A stretch of DNA of 64,000 nt, from the NCBI RefSeq assembly GCF_026672545.1, contig NZ_JAPPRJ010000007.1, positions 101,807 through 165,806 on the forward strand, in the 5' to 3' direction. Positions 9,079 through 17,412 of the stretch are shown here, in pieces (within the stretch, counting starts at the first letter, position 1; each line of letters starts with the position of its first letter). A program made the translations under genes and the position numbers. The notes beneath the pieces were generated by a model. That model did no database searches. It worked only from the letters and a program-made list of their open reading frames with translations, and was not told the origin of the DNA. The DNA is from Rhizobium sp. SL86 (GTDB lineage Bacteria > Pseudomonadota > Alphaproteobacteria > Rhizobiales > Rhizobiaceae).

Positions 9079-9743
9079 CGCAGCACCTCGCGCGAGGCAT
9101 GATGCGGCACGCGCACCACGCCGTTTTCCATCTTTGCACGGAAGAACAGAGACGGACGATCCTTCGTCTGATGATCGATGTCAAACAGCATGAAGCCGAG
9201 GTCGCGGCTCTCATCAAGGGCACGCGGCAGGTCTGCCTTCGGGTCCAGCAACTCGAAATGCGCGGCGAATTCGCGCGTACCGAGGCAGGGCTGGTGAAAA
9301 CACTGCCCCCTGGAGGCGCGGCGATTGAAGGTGTCGAGATGCTTGCCCTCGTTATCTTCGGGCCCGGCCTTGTCGGTCAACTCGAAATGCGCCTCGATGA
9401 CGTAAGCAGGCTTCACCAGCACCAGGGACGCTCGCTGCTGGCGGTCTTCGTCCACGAGGAGGTTCAGACCCTCCAGATCGCCGCGCTTCATGGCGGACTT
9501 GATCTTGCCCGCCGGCGCCTTGTGGCCCACCTCGTTGCGGCGGATGGATTGAAAGCGGATCGGCTCCAGCACGTGGATGGCATCGACAACCCAGCGGATG
9601 GCCGGCTTCCAGTGAATGGCTTCCAATATGCCGCGCGCCGCCGATGGCGTCATCACGTCATAGGAAACGCGCTCCACCTTCATCTCAGGACGCGTGAAGC
9701 AGGCGTAGTCGCCCGAGACTTTGAGACGAATTCCGTAGGTCAA
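9075..9743 (-). CDS. cas5: Cas5 (Cas5d) crRNA-processing endoribonuclease
   Basis: In type I-C, Cas5d replaces Cas6: it cuts pre-crRNA below the repeat hairpin and caps the 5' handle. The 222-residue frame has the RAMP start (TYGIRLKVSGDYACFTRPEMKVERVSYDVMTPSAARG, family features at residues 2-38, including the glycine-rich turn) and ends HHASREVLR. The start appears to be TTG 9743, which overlaps the TGA stop of the upstream GIY-YIG gene by 4 bp; a GAGG sits 9-12 bp before it. The insertion of another gene directly before cas5 is unusual for this subtype. Confidence 0.94.
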   Translation of the reverse strand: MTYGIRLKVSGDYACFTRPEMKVERVSYDVMTPSAARGILEAIHWKPAIRWVVDAIHVLEPIRFQSIRRNEVGHKAPAGKIKSAMKRGDLEGLNLLVDEDRQQRASLVLVKPAYVIEAHFELTDKAGPEDNEGKHLDTFNRRASRGQCFHQPCLGTREFAAHFELLDPKADLPRALDESRDLGFMLFDIDHQTKDRPSLFFRAKMENGVVRVPHHASREVLR

Positions 9744-10099
9744 GAGTTTGCCTCATTGAAATAACATTGCGAAACAGGATTATTGACTTTCTGTTTGAAT
9801 CGCGGAGATCGATTGTATCCAATCGTGGGGTCGTTCGCAGACAGCCTTCTAATGAAGCCCATCTCAACGCGGCGAACCTCTGCGTCAGAAGCCGTCTGAG
9901 TTTCCCAGAGAATTTCGCGCGAAATCGTCATTGTGCGCCTATCCTCGCGCGACGGGTAATCAGCCTCGATATCGCGCAGCGCGAGACCGGAAGGACTGCC
10001 AAAATAGTGAACATTGTCCGTGAGATCACTGCCGACATAAATTTTGCCATTCGGCCAAGTGATCTTGTAAACTACCTTGAACCTCTGCTTGCTCACCAC
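9740..10099 (-). CDS. GIY-YIG nuclease-domain protein embedded in the cas operon
   Basis: The 119-residue protein is a single GIY-YIG-type domain. Residues about 9-24 (VYKITWPNGKIYVGSD) hold the paired GIY and YIG strands in the variant form VVY and YVG. A glutamate follows in a helix (AEVRRVEMGFIRRL) and an asparagine in IGYNRSP, matching the order of catalytic residues in this family, which cuts one DNA strand with one metal ion. The start is GTG 10099 (or GTG 10096) with a strong GGAGG seven bases upstream, inside the end of cas3. It overlaps cas3 by 7 bp and cas5 by 4 bp, so it is built into the operon. Its base composition is less GC-rich than the neighbouring cas genes, suggesting later acquisition. 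A role in target destruction, prespacer processing or self-propagation is open. Confidence 0.85.
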   Translation of the reverse strand: MVSKQRFKVVYKITWPNGKIYVGSDLTDNVHYFGSPSGLALRDIEADYPSREDRRTMTISREILWETQTASDAEVRRVEMGFIRRLSANDPTIGYNRSPRFKQKVNNPVSQCYFNEANS

Positions 10100-12375
10100 A
10101 TAAAATCCTCCGCAGCCAGATATTCTGCATCCTCCCAGATCAGACCGAGGCCGTCACGATAGAGGCTGTCCTTCTTCAGCACCGCGAACTGATCGCCGCG
10201 CAGTTCTGTCGCCAAAAATTCCACATGACCGCAGGCTCGCAGCCGCTCCCGCGCCTTCGGTGGCACCTGCACGCTGAAGGCCTGGAGCTTTCGAGCCAGA
10301 AGACCGCTTGAGACCGCCTCCACATTCAGCTTTCCCACCCAATCCTTCGCCTCATCCTCGATTGCGATGATGACCGGCACCAGCCCGCTTTCGATCATGC
10401 GGAAATCCTGTCCCACCTGGCGGTAGGAGAAATCAGTGAGTTCATTCGGGTTGAACTTTGAAATATTGAATCGGCCGCGAATGCCCTTGCCATCCAACCC
10501 CTCTTGTCCCACCCGCCAATAGACCTCGCCGAAATAGTCGGCGATGGCAGCAGGCATCGTCAGATCCTCGTGCTTGTCGATGATCCTCTTCATGTCGCCG
10601 ATCAGGCCTTTGATCTCGCGTGGCGGCGCATATTGCGGCGGCGCGAAGACGGAGACGAAGCTGGCATCGCGCGGCCGCGTTCCCTCGCGGTTCACCCGGC
10701 CAGCCGCCTGGATGATCTGGTCAAGCCCGGCTTCGGCCCGAAGCGCCGCCGGAAAATCCACATCCACGCCCGCCTCGATCAGGCTCGTGGCAATCAGCCG
10801 ACACGGCGCGCCGGATTTTAGCCGTCTGTGCACCTCCTGCAGCATTGTCCGACGGTCGGCGGCGTATTGGCGAGTTGTCAGGTGCATCACGCCATCAAGC
10901 CCAGCCGCCTGTGCCTGCTTATAGAGGTCCAAGGCATGGCGGCGGCTGTTGACGATCACCAGCATCTGCTCGCACTCCGCCAGTTGCGTGATGAGATCAT
11001 CATTCTCCATGGCGCCCGCATGGCGGATGCGTGTCCGGCCAAGCCGGCGGGCAAGATTTTCCGGATCGGGCGCAAGCTCCCGATCCGGCGAGAGCGGCAA
11101 GCCAAATGGAAACGCATCCGTTTTACCAAGTGCCGGCTGGGTGGCCGTGCACAGAATGATGGAGCAGCCATAGCGCTCGGTGAGTTCCTCCAGGGCGCGC
11201 ATCACCGGCAGCAGCAGAGGCCGCGGCAGGGTCTGGGCCTCATCCAGCACGATCACGGAATTGGCAATGTTATGCAGCTTGCGAGCACGAGACGGTCGGG
11301 CGGAGAACAGGCTTTCGAACAGTTGCACAGTGGTCGTGACGATGACCGGAGCCGCCCAATCCTCCATTGCCAGCTTCAGCTTGTCACGCCGCTCCCGTGC
11401 TTGAAACTTCTCCTCATCGATATTCGAGTGATGCTCCAGCACATGCTCCTCGCCCAGCACGCTACGGAAGATCGCCGCCGTCTGGTCGATGATGGAGGTA
11501 AAGGGAATGGCGTAGATGATGCGTTGATGGCCATGGGCTTTGGCATGATCCAGCGCGAAGCCGAGCGAAGCGAGCGTCTTGCCGCCGCCGGTTGGCACGG
11601 TCAGGGTGAACAGACCCGGCCGTTCCTCGGCCTTGCTGCGCACCTGCGACAGGATGTGGGCGCGCAGATCGTTCAGGTCCCGGCCCTTGCCGGAGGTCAC
11701 CGACCGACCGGAAAAGCGAGCCATGTGCACCTCAAAGCGCGCCAGAAAATCTGGGATCAGGTCTTGCAGAAGCGGCCATTCGCGATCGGCCTGCCTCTCG
11801 CCCTGAGAGACATAGAAGGCCTCCGTGTCCTTGAAATCTGCATCAACCAGACAGGAGAAGATCATGCGGCCGACGAAGGATAGAGTAAAACCTTGGCGCT
11901 CCCGGTCCTTGACCGCAAAGCGCCTCAGTTCCTCTCCCATGCCAGAGATGCGAGCAGCAAGGTCGTCCCCCAACTCCTTTCGCCAAGCGTCGGCGATCCT
12001 GAGAGGATGCCCGATCCGCAGGTTGAAACTTCCGCCTGTGGTATTGTCGCGATCTGGCAGGCCCGCATGATGGCCGAGAATGGCATAGGCGATGATTTCA
12101 GCCATTGCCTTGTCCGGCCCTTGCGCAAGATCGCGCAGCACCTGCGCACCGGCCGTCGAATGTTCCACCGATGCGCCCCGTCCTGCGATATAGGCCTGAA
12201 AGGCAGGATCATATTTGCCGACATCATGAAACAGACCGGCGATATAAGCTGCGCGCGCCAAACCGGTCTTCTCGCCGAAACTGCTGGAAAGCCGGGCCAC
12301 GTTCAGCAGATGCGCATCAAGCCTCTGCCAATCACTCCCGTCTCCGCAATTACCGCTGTGACCAAAGTAAATCAC
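10093..12375 (-). CDS. cas3: CRISPR-associated helicase-nuclease Cas3 (type I-C)
   Basis: Cas3 is the effector that unwinds and degrades DNA marked by Cascade. The HD nuclease domain comes first (FHDVGKYDP at about residues 49-57, later EHSTAG and GHHAGLPDR). The SF2 helicase follows with Walker A VPTGGGKT, the DEAQ box VLDEAQTLP and motif VI QAAGRVNREG. I chose GTG 12375 (MIYFGHSGNCGDGSDW), preceded by an AGG-type ribosome site. An ATG at 12489 is in frame, but the extra 38 residues look non-coding and would include a palindrome. It is the first gene of the operon; the GIY-YIG gene starts inside its 3' end. All key motifs are intact, so interference should work. Confidence 0.95.
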   Translation of the reverse strand: MIYFGHSGNCGDGSDWQRLDAHLLNVARLSSSFGEKTGLARAAYIAGLFHDVGKYDPAFQAYIAGRGASVEHSTAGAQVLRDLAQGPDKAMAEIIAYAILGHHAGLPDRDNTTGGSFNLRIGHPLRIADAWRKELGDDLAARISGMGEELRRFAVKDRERQGFTLSFVGRMIFSCLVDADFKDTEAFYVSQGERQADREWPLLQDLIPDFLARFEVHMARFSGRSVTSGKGRDLNDLRAHILSQVRSKAEERPGLFTLTVPTGGGKTLASLGFALDHAKAHGHQRIIYAIPFTSIIDQTAAIFRSVLGEEHVLEHHSNIDEEKFQARERRDKLKLAMEDWAAPVIVTTTVQLFESLFSARPSRARKLHNIANSVIVLDEAQTLPRPLLLPVMRALEELTERYGCSIILCTATQPALGKTDAFPFGLPLSPDRELAPDPENLARRLGRTRIRHAGAMENDDLITQLAECEQMLVIVNSRRHALDLYKQAQAAGLDGVMHLTTRQYAADRRTMLQEVHRRLKSGAPCRLIATSLIEAGVDVDFPAALRAEAGLDQIIQAAGRVNREGTRPRDASFVSVFAPPQYAPPREIKGLIGDMKRIIDKHEDLTMPAAIADYFGEVYWRVGQEGLDGKGIRGRFNISKFNPNELTDFSYRQVGQDFRMIESGLVPVIIAIEDEAKDWVGKLNVEAVSSGLLARKLQAFSVQVPPKARERLRACGHVEFLATELRGDQFAVLKKDSLYRDGLGLIWEDAEYLAAEDFMW

Positions 12376-12425
12376 AGTCCAACCTATCGGTCGCCGCCTT
12401 AAACAGCGACCGCCCCCATGAATGC

Positions 12426-12437
12426 GTTTTGCAAAAC
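12426..12437. promoter_or_regulatory. 12-bp palindrome upstream of cas3
   Basis: GTTTTGCAAAAC is a perfect dyad about 50 bp upstream of the preferred cas3 start, in the AT-rich region that should carry the cas promoter. It could be an operator for the cas operon. The evidence is symmetry and position only. Confidence 0.3.
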
Positions 12438-12735
12438 TGTTATTGTATAAATTTGGGAACTTCACAATCCAAGGATGCGGCAGGATCACGTAAATCGCTG
12501 CGGCACGTTACATTTCCCGATGAGCATTACGACAAACCGCGTGCAGAATTTTCAGCTTACGGCTTCAATTGAAATCGCTAGCTAAAATCCACACCGGATT
12601 AGCCCCGCTTCCTAACCGTGGTAAGCGGGGCAGATTCGGTGGCGGTGCCCGAAAACAGGCCGGTGTCCGGTTGCCTGCTAGCGGCGCTATCGGCATGGTA
12701 GCCGTAACGCCGAACAGGAGGGTAGGGCACAACGC

Positions 12736-13083
12736 ATGAGGCAGATCGATATCGACAGCCTGGACGAGGCGACCCTTATCGAACTCAACGCACGCATCGT
12801 CGAGCGTCTGCAGTATTTGCATCACCAGCGAACCACGGCGGCCCTGCAAGACATCAGGGTGGGGAGCGGCGTGGAGTTTGAAGGCCCTGGCGGCGCTCTG
12901 GTCCGGGGTGTCGTGATCCGTCGCAACAAGAAGACGGTGACGGTGCATGCCGATGATAACCGTCAATGGAATGTTTCGCCGACACTGCTGAAGCCCACCG
13001 GCGTCCACGTGCTCGACACCGCGGGTCAGATCCAGTCCGACGACGGCAAGGTCGTGTCCTTCCCGAAGCCAGACCGTCGGTGA
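12736..13083 (+). CDS. Hypothetical protein, IS66-element accessory gene
   Basis: The 115-residue protein starts at ATG 12736 after a GGAGGG ribosome site. It has an N-terminal helix (MRQIDIDSLDEATLIELNAR, then IVERLQYLHHQR), followed by a small beta-rich domain with charged turns (GSGVEFEGPGGALVRGVVIRRNKKTVTVHADD, ending QWNVSPTLL), which resembles an SH3/KOW-like fold. The family is one of short conserved proteins of unknown function. It lies inside the IS66-like element, convergent with the transposase and ending 5 bp from it, so it probably moves with the element. Its function is unknown; a role in regulating transposition is speculation. Confidence 0.7.
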   Translation: MRQIDIDSLDEATLIELNARIVERLQYLHHQRTTAALQDIRVGSGVEFEGPGGALVRGVVIRRNKKTVTVHADDNRQWNVSPTLLKPTGVHVLDTAGQIQSDDGKVVSFPKPDRR

Positions 13084-13088
13084 TGCGC

Positions 13089-14762
13089 TCAGGATCTGGC
13101 AACGATCATCGTGGCCAGTTGGGGAATGGCTGGGTGCGACGTGCCGATCCCCAGCCGATCGCCCAGATAGTGCCAGAACGACAGACCAAGCTTCTGGCAG
13201 GTCTTGGAAAGGCCCAGCATGCTGTCGCGCGCCTGGCGCCCATTGCGACTGACCGTCCCTCCGGAAATCTTCCGCTTGATGACAAAGCCACGCAGATCTC
13301 GCTCCGACGCATTGGTGTGGAGCGGGATTTCGGGCCGCTCCAGAACCCTGAGCAGCTCCGGCTTGCGGCGCTTCAGCCGAGCAAGGAGCTTGTCGAGGTC
13401 ACCATAGCCGGTCTGGATCGAGAAAATTCGATCAAACCGGACCTGAAGACCGTGAGCTGCACGTTGGCTGGGACTTCGCTGATAGTTTTTCAGCTGCTTG
13501 TAAAAGAGCCAGATCAGCTCGCGGAGGGTTTCGACGTGTTTTACCTGGCGCGGCGTTGCCGGCATCAGCTTGTGCAGCAATCGCTCTGCGTGGACCCAGC
13601 ACAGCGCGTGGGTACCGACCCGAAACTGCCCGGCATCGTCGGAGACGATCACTGCCTTGCCGACCAGCCCATGATGGCGGATGGCACCCCAGATGCCGGC
13701 CTCGGCGAACGGGCGGATGATGTCCCTGTCGAAAATGTCGATACCATGTTCAGCCAGATAGGCGAGAAACGGAACTTGATTGGCAAACCGCCGCGGTTCG
13801 TTTCTCTTCAGCCGCGCCAGAAGGGCAGGGTCCACCTGCCGGTCTTCGAGAAAAGCGAAGGCGGCATCGTTGAGGATATAGTCCTGATAGCTGCCGCGCA
13901 GCAGGGCCAGGAAGTTCAGTCGCGACTTCGAAGACGTCGTGCGAAAGGCGGTGAAATGCTCACCGCCGATATGCGTCGTATAAACATTGCGGTTGGCGTG
14001 ACGGGCACCGGTGTCGTCGACCGTCACAAAAGGCGCAGAGACGAGGCCGGCGTGGAGCACGGCTGCATCCTCGGCATGAAAGCCATCCAGCCTCTCTGTG
14101 AGAAAGCGGACCACCTGACGTTTGGAGATTTCGACACCAACGTCGTTGAGCAAGGTCGTCATTCGCTGCGTCGTGACTTGGCCATGCGCATGGAGCATCA
14201 GACAAAACCGTCGCAGATTGGGCCCAAAGCCACCTCGTATCCCCGCAGGCAACGGCGCGATGATGGTGTCTCCCTCCGGCGTTACCCAGCATTCCCGACG
14301 GTAACGAACCACCTCGACCCTGAGCACCAGATCCCGGACGAAGCAGTCCTTGTAGCCCTTGAAGCGCGATCCAACTGGCACGCTGACAGGCAGTACCTCT
14401 TCACGCGTCACCCGCTTCGTGTCGTTCTTCGGCCCTCGCGGCCGGGACGCCGGATCTTTGCCGGTGAGCGTCTTGTCACCGGTCGCCTTCTCCATTCCCG
14501 ACGGTCTGAAGGGTGGGCGCGGCGGCAGGTTTTTCAGGCGCGCAATCTCGTCACGCAGAAGCTGGTTGTCGATCTTCAGCCGGGTGTTCTCGAGCCTGAG
14601 CTGGTCGTTCTCATCCCGAAGCCTTTGGTTCTCAGCTACGAGCTTCTCAATCCGGGCGTCTGCCCGATCAGCCCGCTCCACCAGACCCGTCACGAGTTCT
14701 CGCAGCGCCTTCAGCGACAGCGTGTCGGCATGCTCGGCCATGGGCAGGCGGCGCTTCGTCAT
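13089..14762 (-). CDS. tnpC: IS66-family transposase
   Basis: This 557-residue DDE transposase has an N-terminal coiled coil (residues about 40-80, leucine-rich LVAENQRLRDENDQLRLEN), then a basic linker and the catalytic domain. Candidate catalytic residues are Asp in FVTVDDTGARH, Asp in VIVSDDAGQF and Glu in HTNASERDLR, the last being the IS66 signature. TnpA and TnpB, found in classical IS66, are absent, as in the single-transposase IS66 subgroup. The frame is intact with ATG 14762, so the enzyme may be active. Confidence 0.93.
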   Translation of the reverse strand: MTKRRLPMAEHADTLSLKALRELVTGLVERADRADARIEKLVAENQRLRDENDQLRLENTRLKIDNQLLRDEIARLKNLPPRPPFRPSGMEKATGDKTLTGKDPASRPRGPKNDTKRVTREEVLPVSVPVGSRFKGYKDCFVRDLVLRVEVVRYRRECWVTPEGDTIIAPLPAGIRGGFGPNLRRFCLMLHAHGQVTTQRMTTLLNDVGVEISKRQVVRFLTERLDGFHAEDAAVLHAGLVSAPFVTVDDTGARHANRNVYTTHIGGEHFTAFRTTSSKSRLNFLALLRGSYQDYILNDAAFAFLEDRQVDPALLARLKRNEPRRFANQVPFLAYLAEHGIDIFDRDIIRPFAEAGIWGAIRHHGLVGKAVIVSDDAGQFRVGTHALCWVHAERLLHKLMPATPRQVKHVETLRELIWLFYKQLKNYQRSPSQRAAHGLQVRFDRIFSIQTGYGDLDKLLARLKRRKPELLRVLERPEIPLHTNASERDLRGFVIKRKISGGTVSRNGRQARDSMLGLSKTCQKLGLSFWHYLGDRLGIGTSHPAIPQLATMIVARS

Positions 14763-14961
14763 GAAAGAAGAATCTCATGATTTGCAGAAAACAGGAATCC
14801 CTCCTGCCACCGGATTTGCTCCAGGTACCTAACCGTGCCGATCAGTTGGGAATTTTAGCTGGGCATAAGACACGGAAATTATGGTAAATCTTTCGTTAAA
14901 CGGAAGGTACTGATGACTTTGTGTCCCTCACTGATCAATTCCGTAGAAATGACTTATAACA

Positions 14962-14984
14962 ACCGATAAGTAACCCTTATCGGT
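14962..14984. repeat. Inverted repeat (9-bp arms)
   Basis: ACCGATAAG and CTTATCGGT are separated by 5 bp, and further pairing outside extends the dyad. It lies downstream of the toxin gene, between it and the IS66 element. No run of T follows in either direction, so it is a weak terminator candidate; a recombinase binding site is another possibility. The rest of 14838-15090 contains no recognisable gene. Confidence 0.4.
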
Positions 14985-15090
14985 GGTTATTGATCTGACG
15001 ACTCCGAAGTCCTAAAGTCGTGGCAAATCACTGTGAAGATCACTGCTGGACGCGCAGAACTCGAGGGCGAACAAAAGGATGAAGAACAGC

Positions 15091-15522
15091 TCAGTCGCTG
15101 CGAATGGTCGCCTTGTGACGCTGGCTTCTGGCGAGCTCAACGAACCGACGTTTCACCTCTTCGAAGAGCGCCGGAGGCAGCGGCCCGTGATATCCGCTCT
15201 CGCTGTCAACAGGGCGAACATCGGGCCCCGGCCAGACGAAACGATTGCTTTCGGTCAACACGATCCAGGATCGCTCGTCATCGAGACCCAGGCGGCGTTT
15301 GGTAGCCGGCGGGATTTCGACTGCGTCGCTGGGATCGGACGGTGGGGAATGCGTGATCGGCAGAACACGTACTGCAGGTGTCCCGTCCTGAAGCGTCGCA
15401 ACAATGGCCAGCACGAGAGCCGGGCGATCCTTGTCCCCCTCCTCTCGTCCGTCCAGATACTGCCAATGCCAGAGATAGGAATAGCGGAAAATCCAGCCGA
15501 CCTTGGGTTCAATCGGCAGCAT
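15091..15522 (-). CDS. PemK/MazF-like toxin, probable
   Basis: The 143-residue protein begins MLPIEPKVGWIFRYSYLWHW and contains a block (KDRPALVLAIV, then AVRVLPITHSPP) like the RPALVL and V..PIT strands of PemK/MazF endoribonucleases, followed by a conserved ERSWIVLTESNRFVWPGPD stretch. Its start lies 14 bp inside the upstream antitoxin gene, the usual arrangement in type II pairs. It would cleave mRNA when free and be blocked by the antitoxin. Next to a recombinase and on a plasmid, it may act as a stability module. The fold is divergent from textbook MazF. Confidence 0.7.
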   Translation of the reverse strand: MLPIEPKVGWIFRYSYLWHWQYLDGREEGDKDRPALVLAIVATLQDGTPAVRVLPITHSPPSDPSDAVEIPPATKRRLGLDDERSWIVLTESNRFVWPGPDVRPVDSESGYHGPLPPALFEEVKRRFVELARSQRHKATIRSD

Positions 15523-15787
15523 TCTTGTCCATCAGCAGTTCGGCATTGAGATGATCCAGGCCCGGCTCCATTGTCGAAGCCTCGATCGCGGCAAGTTCGT
15601 CGTCACTGATCGCAGCCGTCAGATCGACCCGACGGTCCCGCTTGGCGAGACGAAGGTAATCCTCGTAGGCCATGAGCACCGTGCGCGGCCGGCCGTTCTT
15701 GGTGATGATCACTGGCTCTCGCACGGCCGCATCCTGGTAGGCACCAAAGTTCTTCGAAACCGCAGCTGCTGTCACAGTCGACGTCAT
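15509..15787 (-). CDS. Phd/YefM-type antitoxin
   Basis: I place the start at ATG 15787 (MTSTVTAAAVSKNFGAYQD), preceded by a strong AAGGAG eight bases upstream; a longer in-frame start is unlikely. The 92-residue product has the Phd/YefM DNA-binding fold (VSKNFGAYQDAAVREPVIIT, then KNGRPRTVLMAYEDYLRL) and an acidic C-terminal tail that would wrap the toxin. It precedes and overlaps the PemK-like toxin. Phd/YefM antitoxins usually repress their own promoter, which would lie between this gene and the divergent integrase. Confidence 0.88.
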   Translation of the reverse strand: MTSTVTAAAVSKNFGAYQDAAVREPVIITKNGRPRTVLMAYEDYLRLAKRDRRVDLTAAISDDELAAIEASTMEPGLDHLNAELLMDKNAAD

Positions 15788-15864
15788 GGCAAATCTCCTT
15801 TTTTCCGGAATATACGGGCTTTCCGGAACTTTTTCAAATGTGCTCCTGAAAGTGACGGAATACG

Positions 15865-17028
15865 ATGACGCGAAAGCAACTAACATCCAAATCGACCGAC
15901 GATGTGGTTACGCGACGTGTGGAAGAACTCGATACCATCGCTGCCGTACTCCCAATGGAACGCCGTGACGAATTGGCTGAGCTCCTGACGGACCAGGATG
16001 TCGAGACGCTCCGTCATCTCGTCAACGAAGGCATGGGCGCAAATACACTGCGCGCGCTCACCTCCGATCTCGCCTACCTGCAGGCCTGGTCGCTGGCGGC
16101 ATCAGGACGGTCACTCCCCTGGCCCGCGCCGGAAGCGCTGCTGCTGAAGTTTGTCGCTCATCACCTCTGGGATCCGGAAAAGCGTCTGACGGATCCGGAT
16201 CATGGCATGCCGGCCGAGGTCGAGGACAAGCTTCGCCTCCAAGGGTTTCTCCGTTCTTCAGGCCCCCATGCACCCGACACCGTGCGCCGACGTCTGGCAA
16301 CCTGGTCGACGCTGACCAAATGGCGCGGACTGCAGGGTGCCTTCACCTCCACTGCCCTCAAGTCGGCCATCCGGCTGGCGGTGCGTGCAACGCCACGCCC
16401 GAAGCGGCGCAAGAGCGCCAAGGCCGTGACAGGCGATGTCCTGTCGAAGCTGATTGGCACCTGCCGGACCGGCAGCCTGCGCGATGTCAGGGACAAGGCG
16501 ATCCTCATGGTTGCCTTTGCCTCCGGTGGGAGGCGCCGCAGCGAAGTGGCGGGGCTGCGTAAGGAGCAGTTGGTCATGGAAGCGCCGATCCCTGTTGAAG
16601 GATCAGCTCCCCTGCCCTCGCTGTCCATCCATCTCGGTCGCACCAAGACCAGCGGCGCCGACGCCGACGAGATCGTCTACCTCACTGGCCGGCCCGTCGA
16701 TGCGCTGGATGCCTGGCTAAAGCTTGCCAGGATCGACAGCGGCAGTGTGTTTCGCGCCATTGATCGCTGGGGAAATGTCTCACAACGTGCTCTGGATCCA
16801 AAAGCGATCAACGACATCGTCAAGCAGCGCGCCGCCATGGCAGGGCTGGACCCGGCGGAGTTTTCTGCACACGGATTGCGCTCCGGTTATCTGACCGAAG
16901 CAGCCAATCGCGGCATTCCCCTGCCTGAAGCCATGGAGCAGTCACGCCATCGATCCGTCCAGCAGGCATCGGAATACTACAACAGCGCGACCAGGCGGAG
17001 TGGCAGAGCGGCTAGGCTGATTGATTGA
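15865..17028 (+). CDS. Tyrosine-type site-specific recombinase/integrase
   Basis: The 387-residue protein has an N-terminal SAM-like core-binding domain (about residues 40-170) and a C-terminal catalytic domain. Catalytic residues are Arg in ASGGRRRSEVAGL, the HxxR box in SAHGLRSGYLTEA, His in SRHRSVQQ and the nucleophile tyrosine in ASEYYNSA. It resembles the phage-type integrases common on rhizobial plasmids. It is divergent from the toxin-antitoxin pair. Its stop codon directly abuts the stump of an ABC transporter gene, so the element it belongs to, or a deletion next to it, cut that operon. Confidence 0.93.
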   Translation: MTRKQLTSKSTDDVVTRRVEELDTIAAVLPMERRDELAELLTDQDVETLRHLVNEGMGANTLRALTSDLAYLQAWSLAASGRSLPWPAPEALLLKFVAHHLWDPEKRLTDPDHGMPAEVEDKLRLQGFLRSSGPHAPDTVRRRLATWSTLTKWRGLQGAFTSTALKSAIRLAVRATPRPKRRKSAKAVTGDVLSKLIGTCRTGSLRDVRDKAILMVAFASGGRRRSEVAGLRKEQLVMEAPIPVEGSAPLPSLSIHLGRTKTSGADADEIVYLTGRPVDALDAWLKLARIDSGSVFRAIDRWGNVSQRALDPKAINDIVKQRAAMAGLDPAEFSAHGLRSGYLTEAANRGIPLPEAMEQSRHRSVQQASEYYNSATRRSGRAARLID

Positions 17029-17412
17029 TTGAGAAGCTACCCGTCGCAACTTTCGGGCGGGATGCGCCAGCGCGCTTCCATTGCGCGCTCGCTCTGTTAT
17101 CGGCCCGAGGTGCTGCTCATGGACGAACCCTTCGGCGCACTCGATGATTTTACGCGCAGGGAAATGAGTGAGGAACTGTTGCGGATCTATGCCGAGCAAC
17201 AATGTTCCGTTTTCTTCGTAACCCATTCGCTGCCGGAAGCTGTTCTGCTTTCCGACCACATCGTGGTGCTGAAGCCACGCCCCGGAAGGGTTCAGTCAAT
17301 CATTGACATAGCCCTGCCTCGTCCGCGAAGTGCGAATGTCCGCAGCAGCTCTGAATTCCGTCGCTATCTCGATCAGCTTGAAGTGATGATCTTTGGAGAT
17401 GGACATGCGTGA
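17029..17412 (+). pseudogene. ABC transporter ATP-binding protein, 3' fragment
   Basis: Only the C-terminal half of a nitrate/sulfonate/taurine-type ATPase remains: the signature LSGGMRQR, Walker B VLLMDEPFGALDD and the switch histidine in FFVTHSLPEAV. Walker A and about 130 N-terminal residues are missing. The homology starts at about 17035, within a few bases of the integrase stop. The stop overlaps the start of the permease remnant, so these were consecutive genes of one operon. The fragment cannot bind ATP and is non-functional. Confidence 0.85.

Larger units (their letters stand above)
12621..14829. mobile_element. IS66-like insertion sequence with accessory gene
   Basis: The left end starts GTAAGCGGGG, matching the GTAAGCG start of IS66-family ends. 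The complement of the right end (GTACCTGGAGC then AAATCCGGTGG) agrees with the left end at about 16 of 22 positions. TAACCGTG immediately precedes the element (12613-12620) and follows it (14830-14837), giving the 8-bp target duplication expected for IS66. The element carries one transposase on the minus strand and one convergent 115-residue gene. It landed between the cas promoter region and the toxin-antitoxin pair. Confidence 0.8.

Noticed and set aside
12376..12489. N-terminal extension of Cas3 starting at ATG 12489
   Set aside because: The extra residues are not conserved in character, and the segment contains a 12-bp palindrome and AT-rich promoter-like sequence. The GTG at 12375 fits better.
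12593..14837. The 28-29 bp similarity (ACCGGATT...CCTAACCGTG) on both sides of the IS66-like element as direct repeats or att sites
   Set aside because: It is better explained as the right terminal repeat plus the 8-bp target duplication next to a chance partial match on the left flank.
14962..14984. Inverted repeat as a rho-independent terminator or att core
   Set aside because: No T run on either side and no second copy near the recombinase, so neither identity can be supported; kept only as a repeat.
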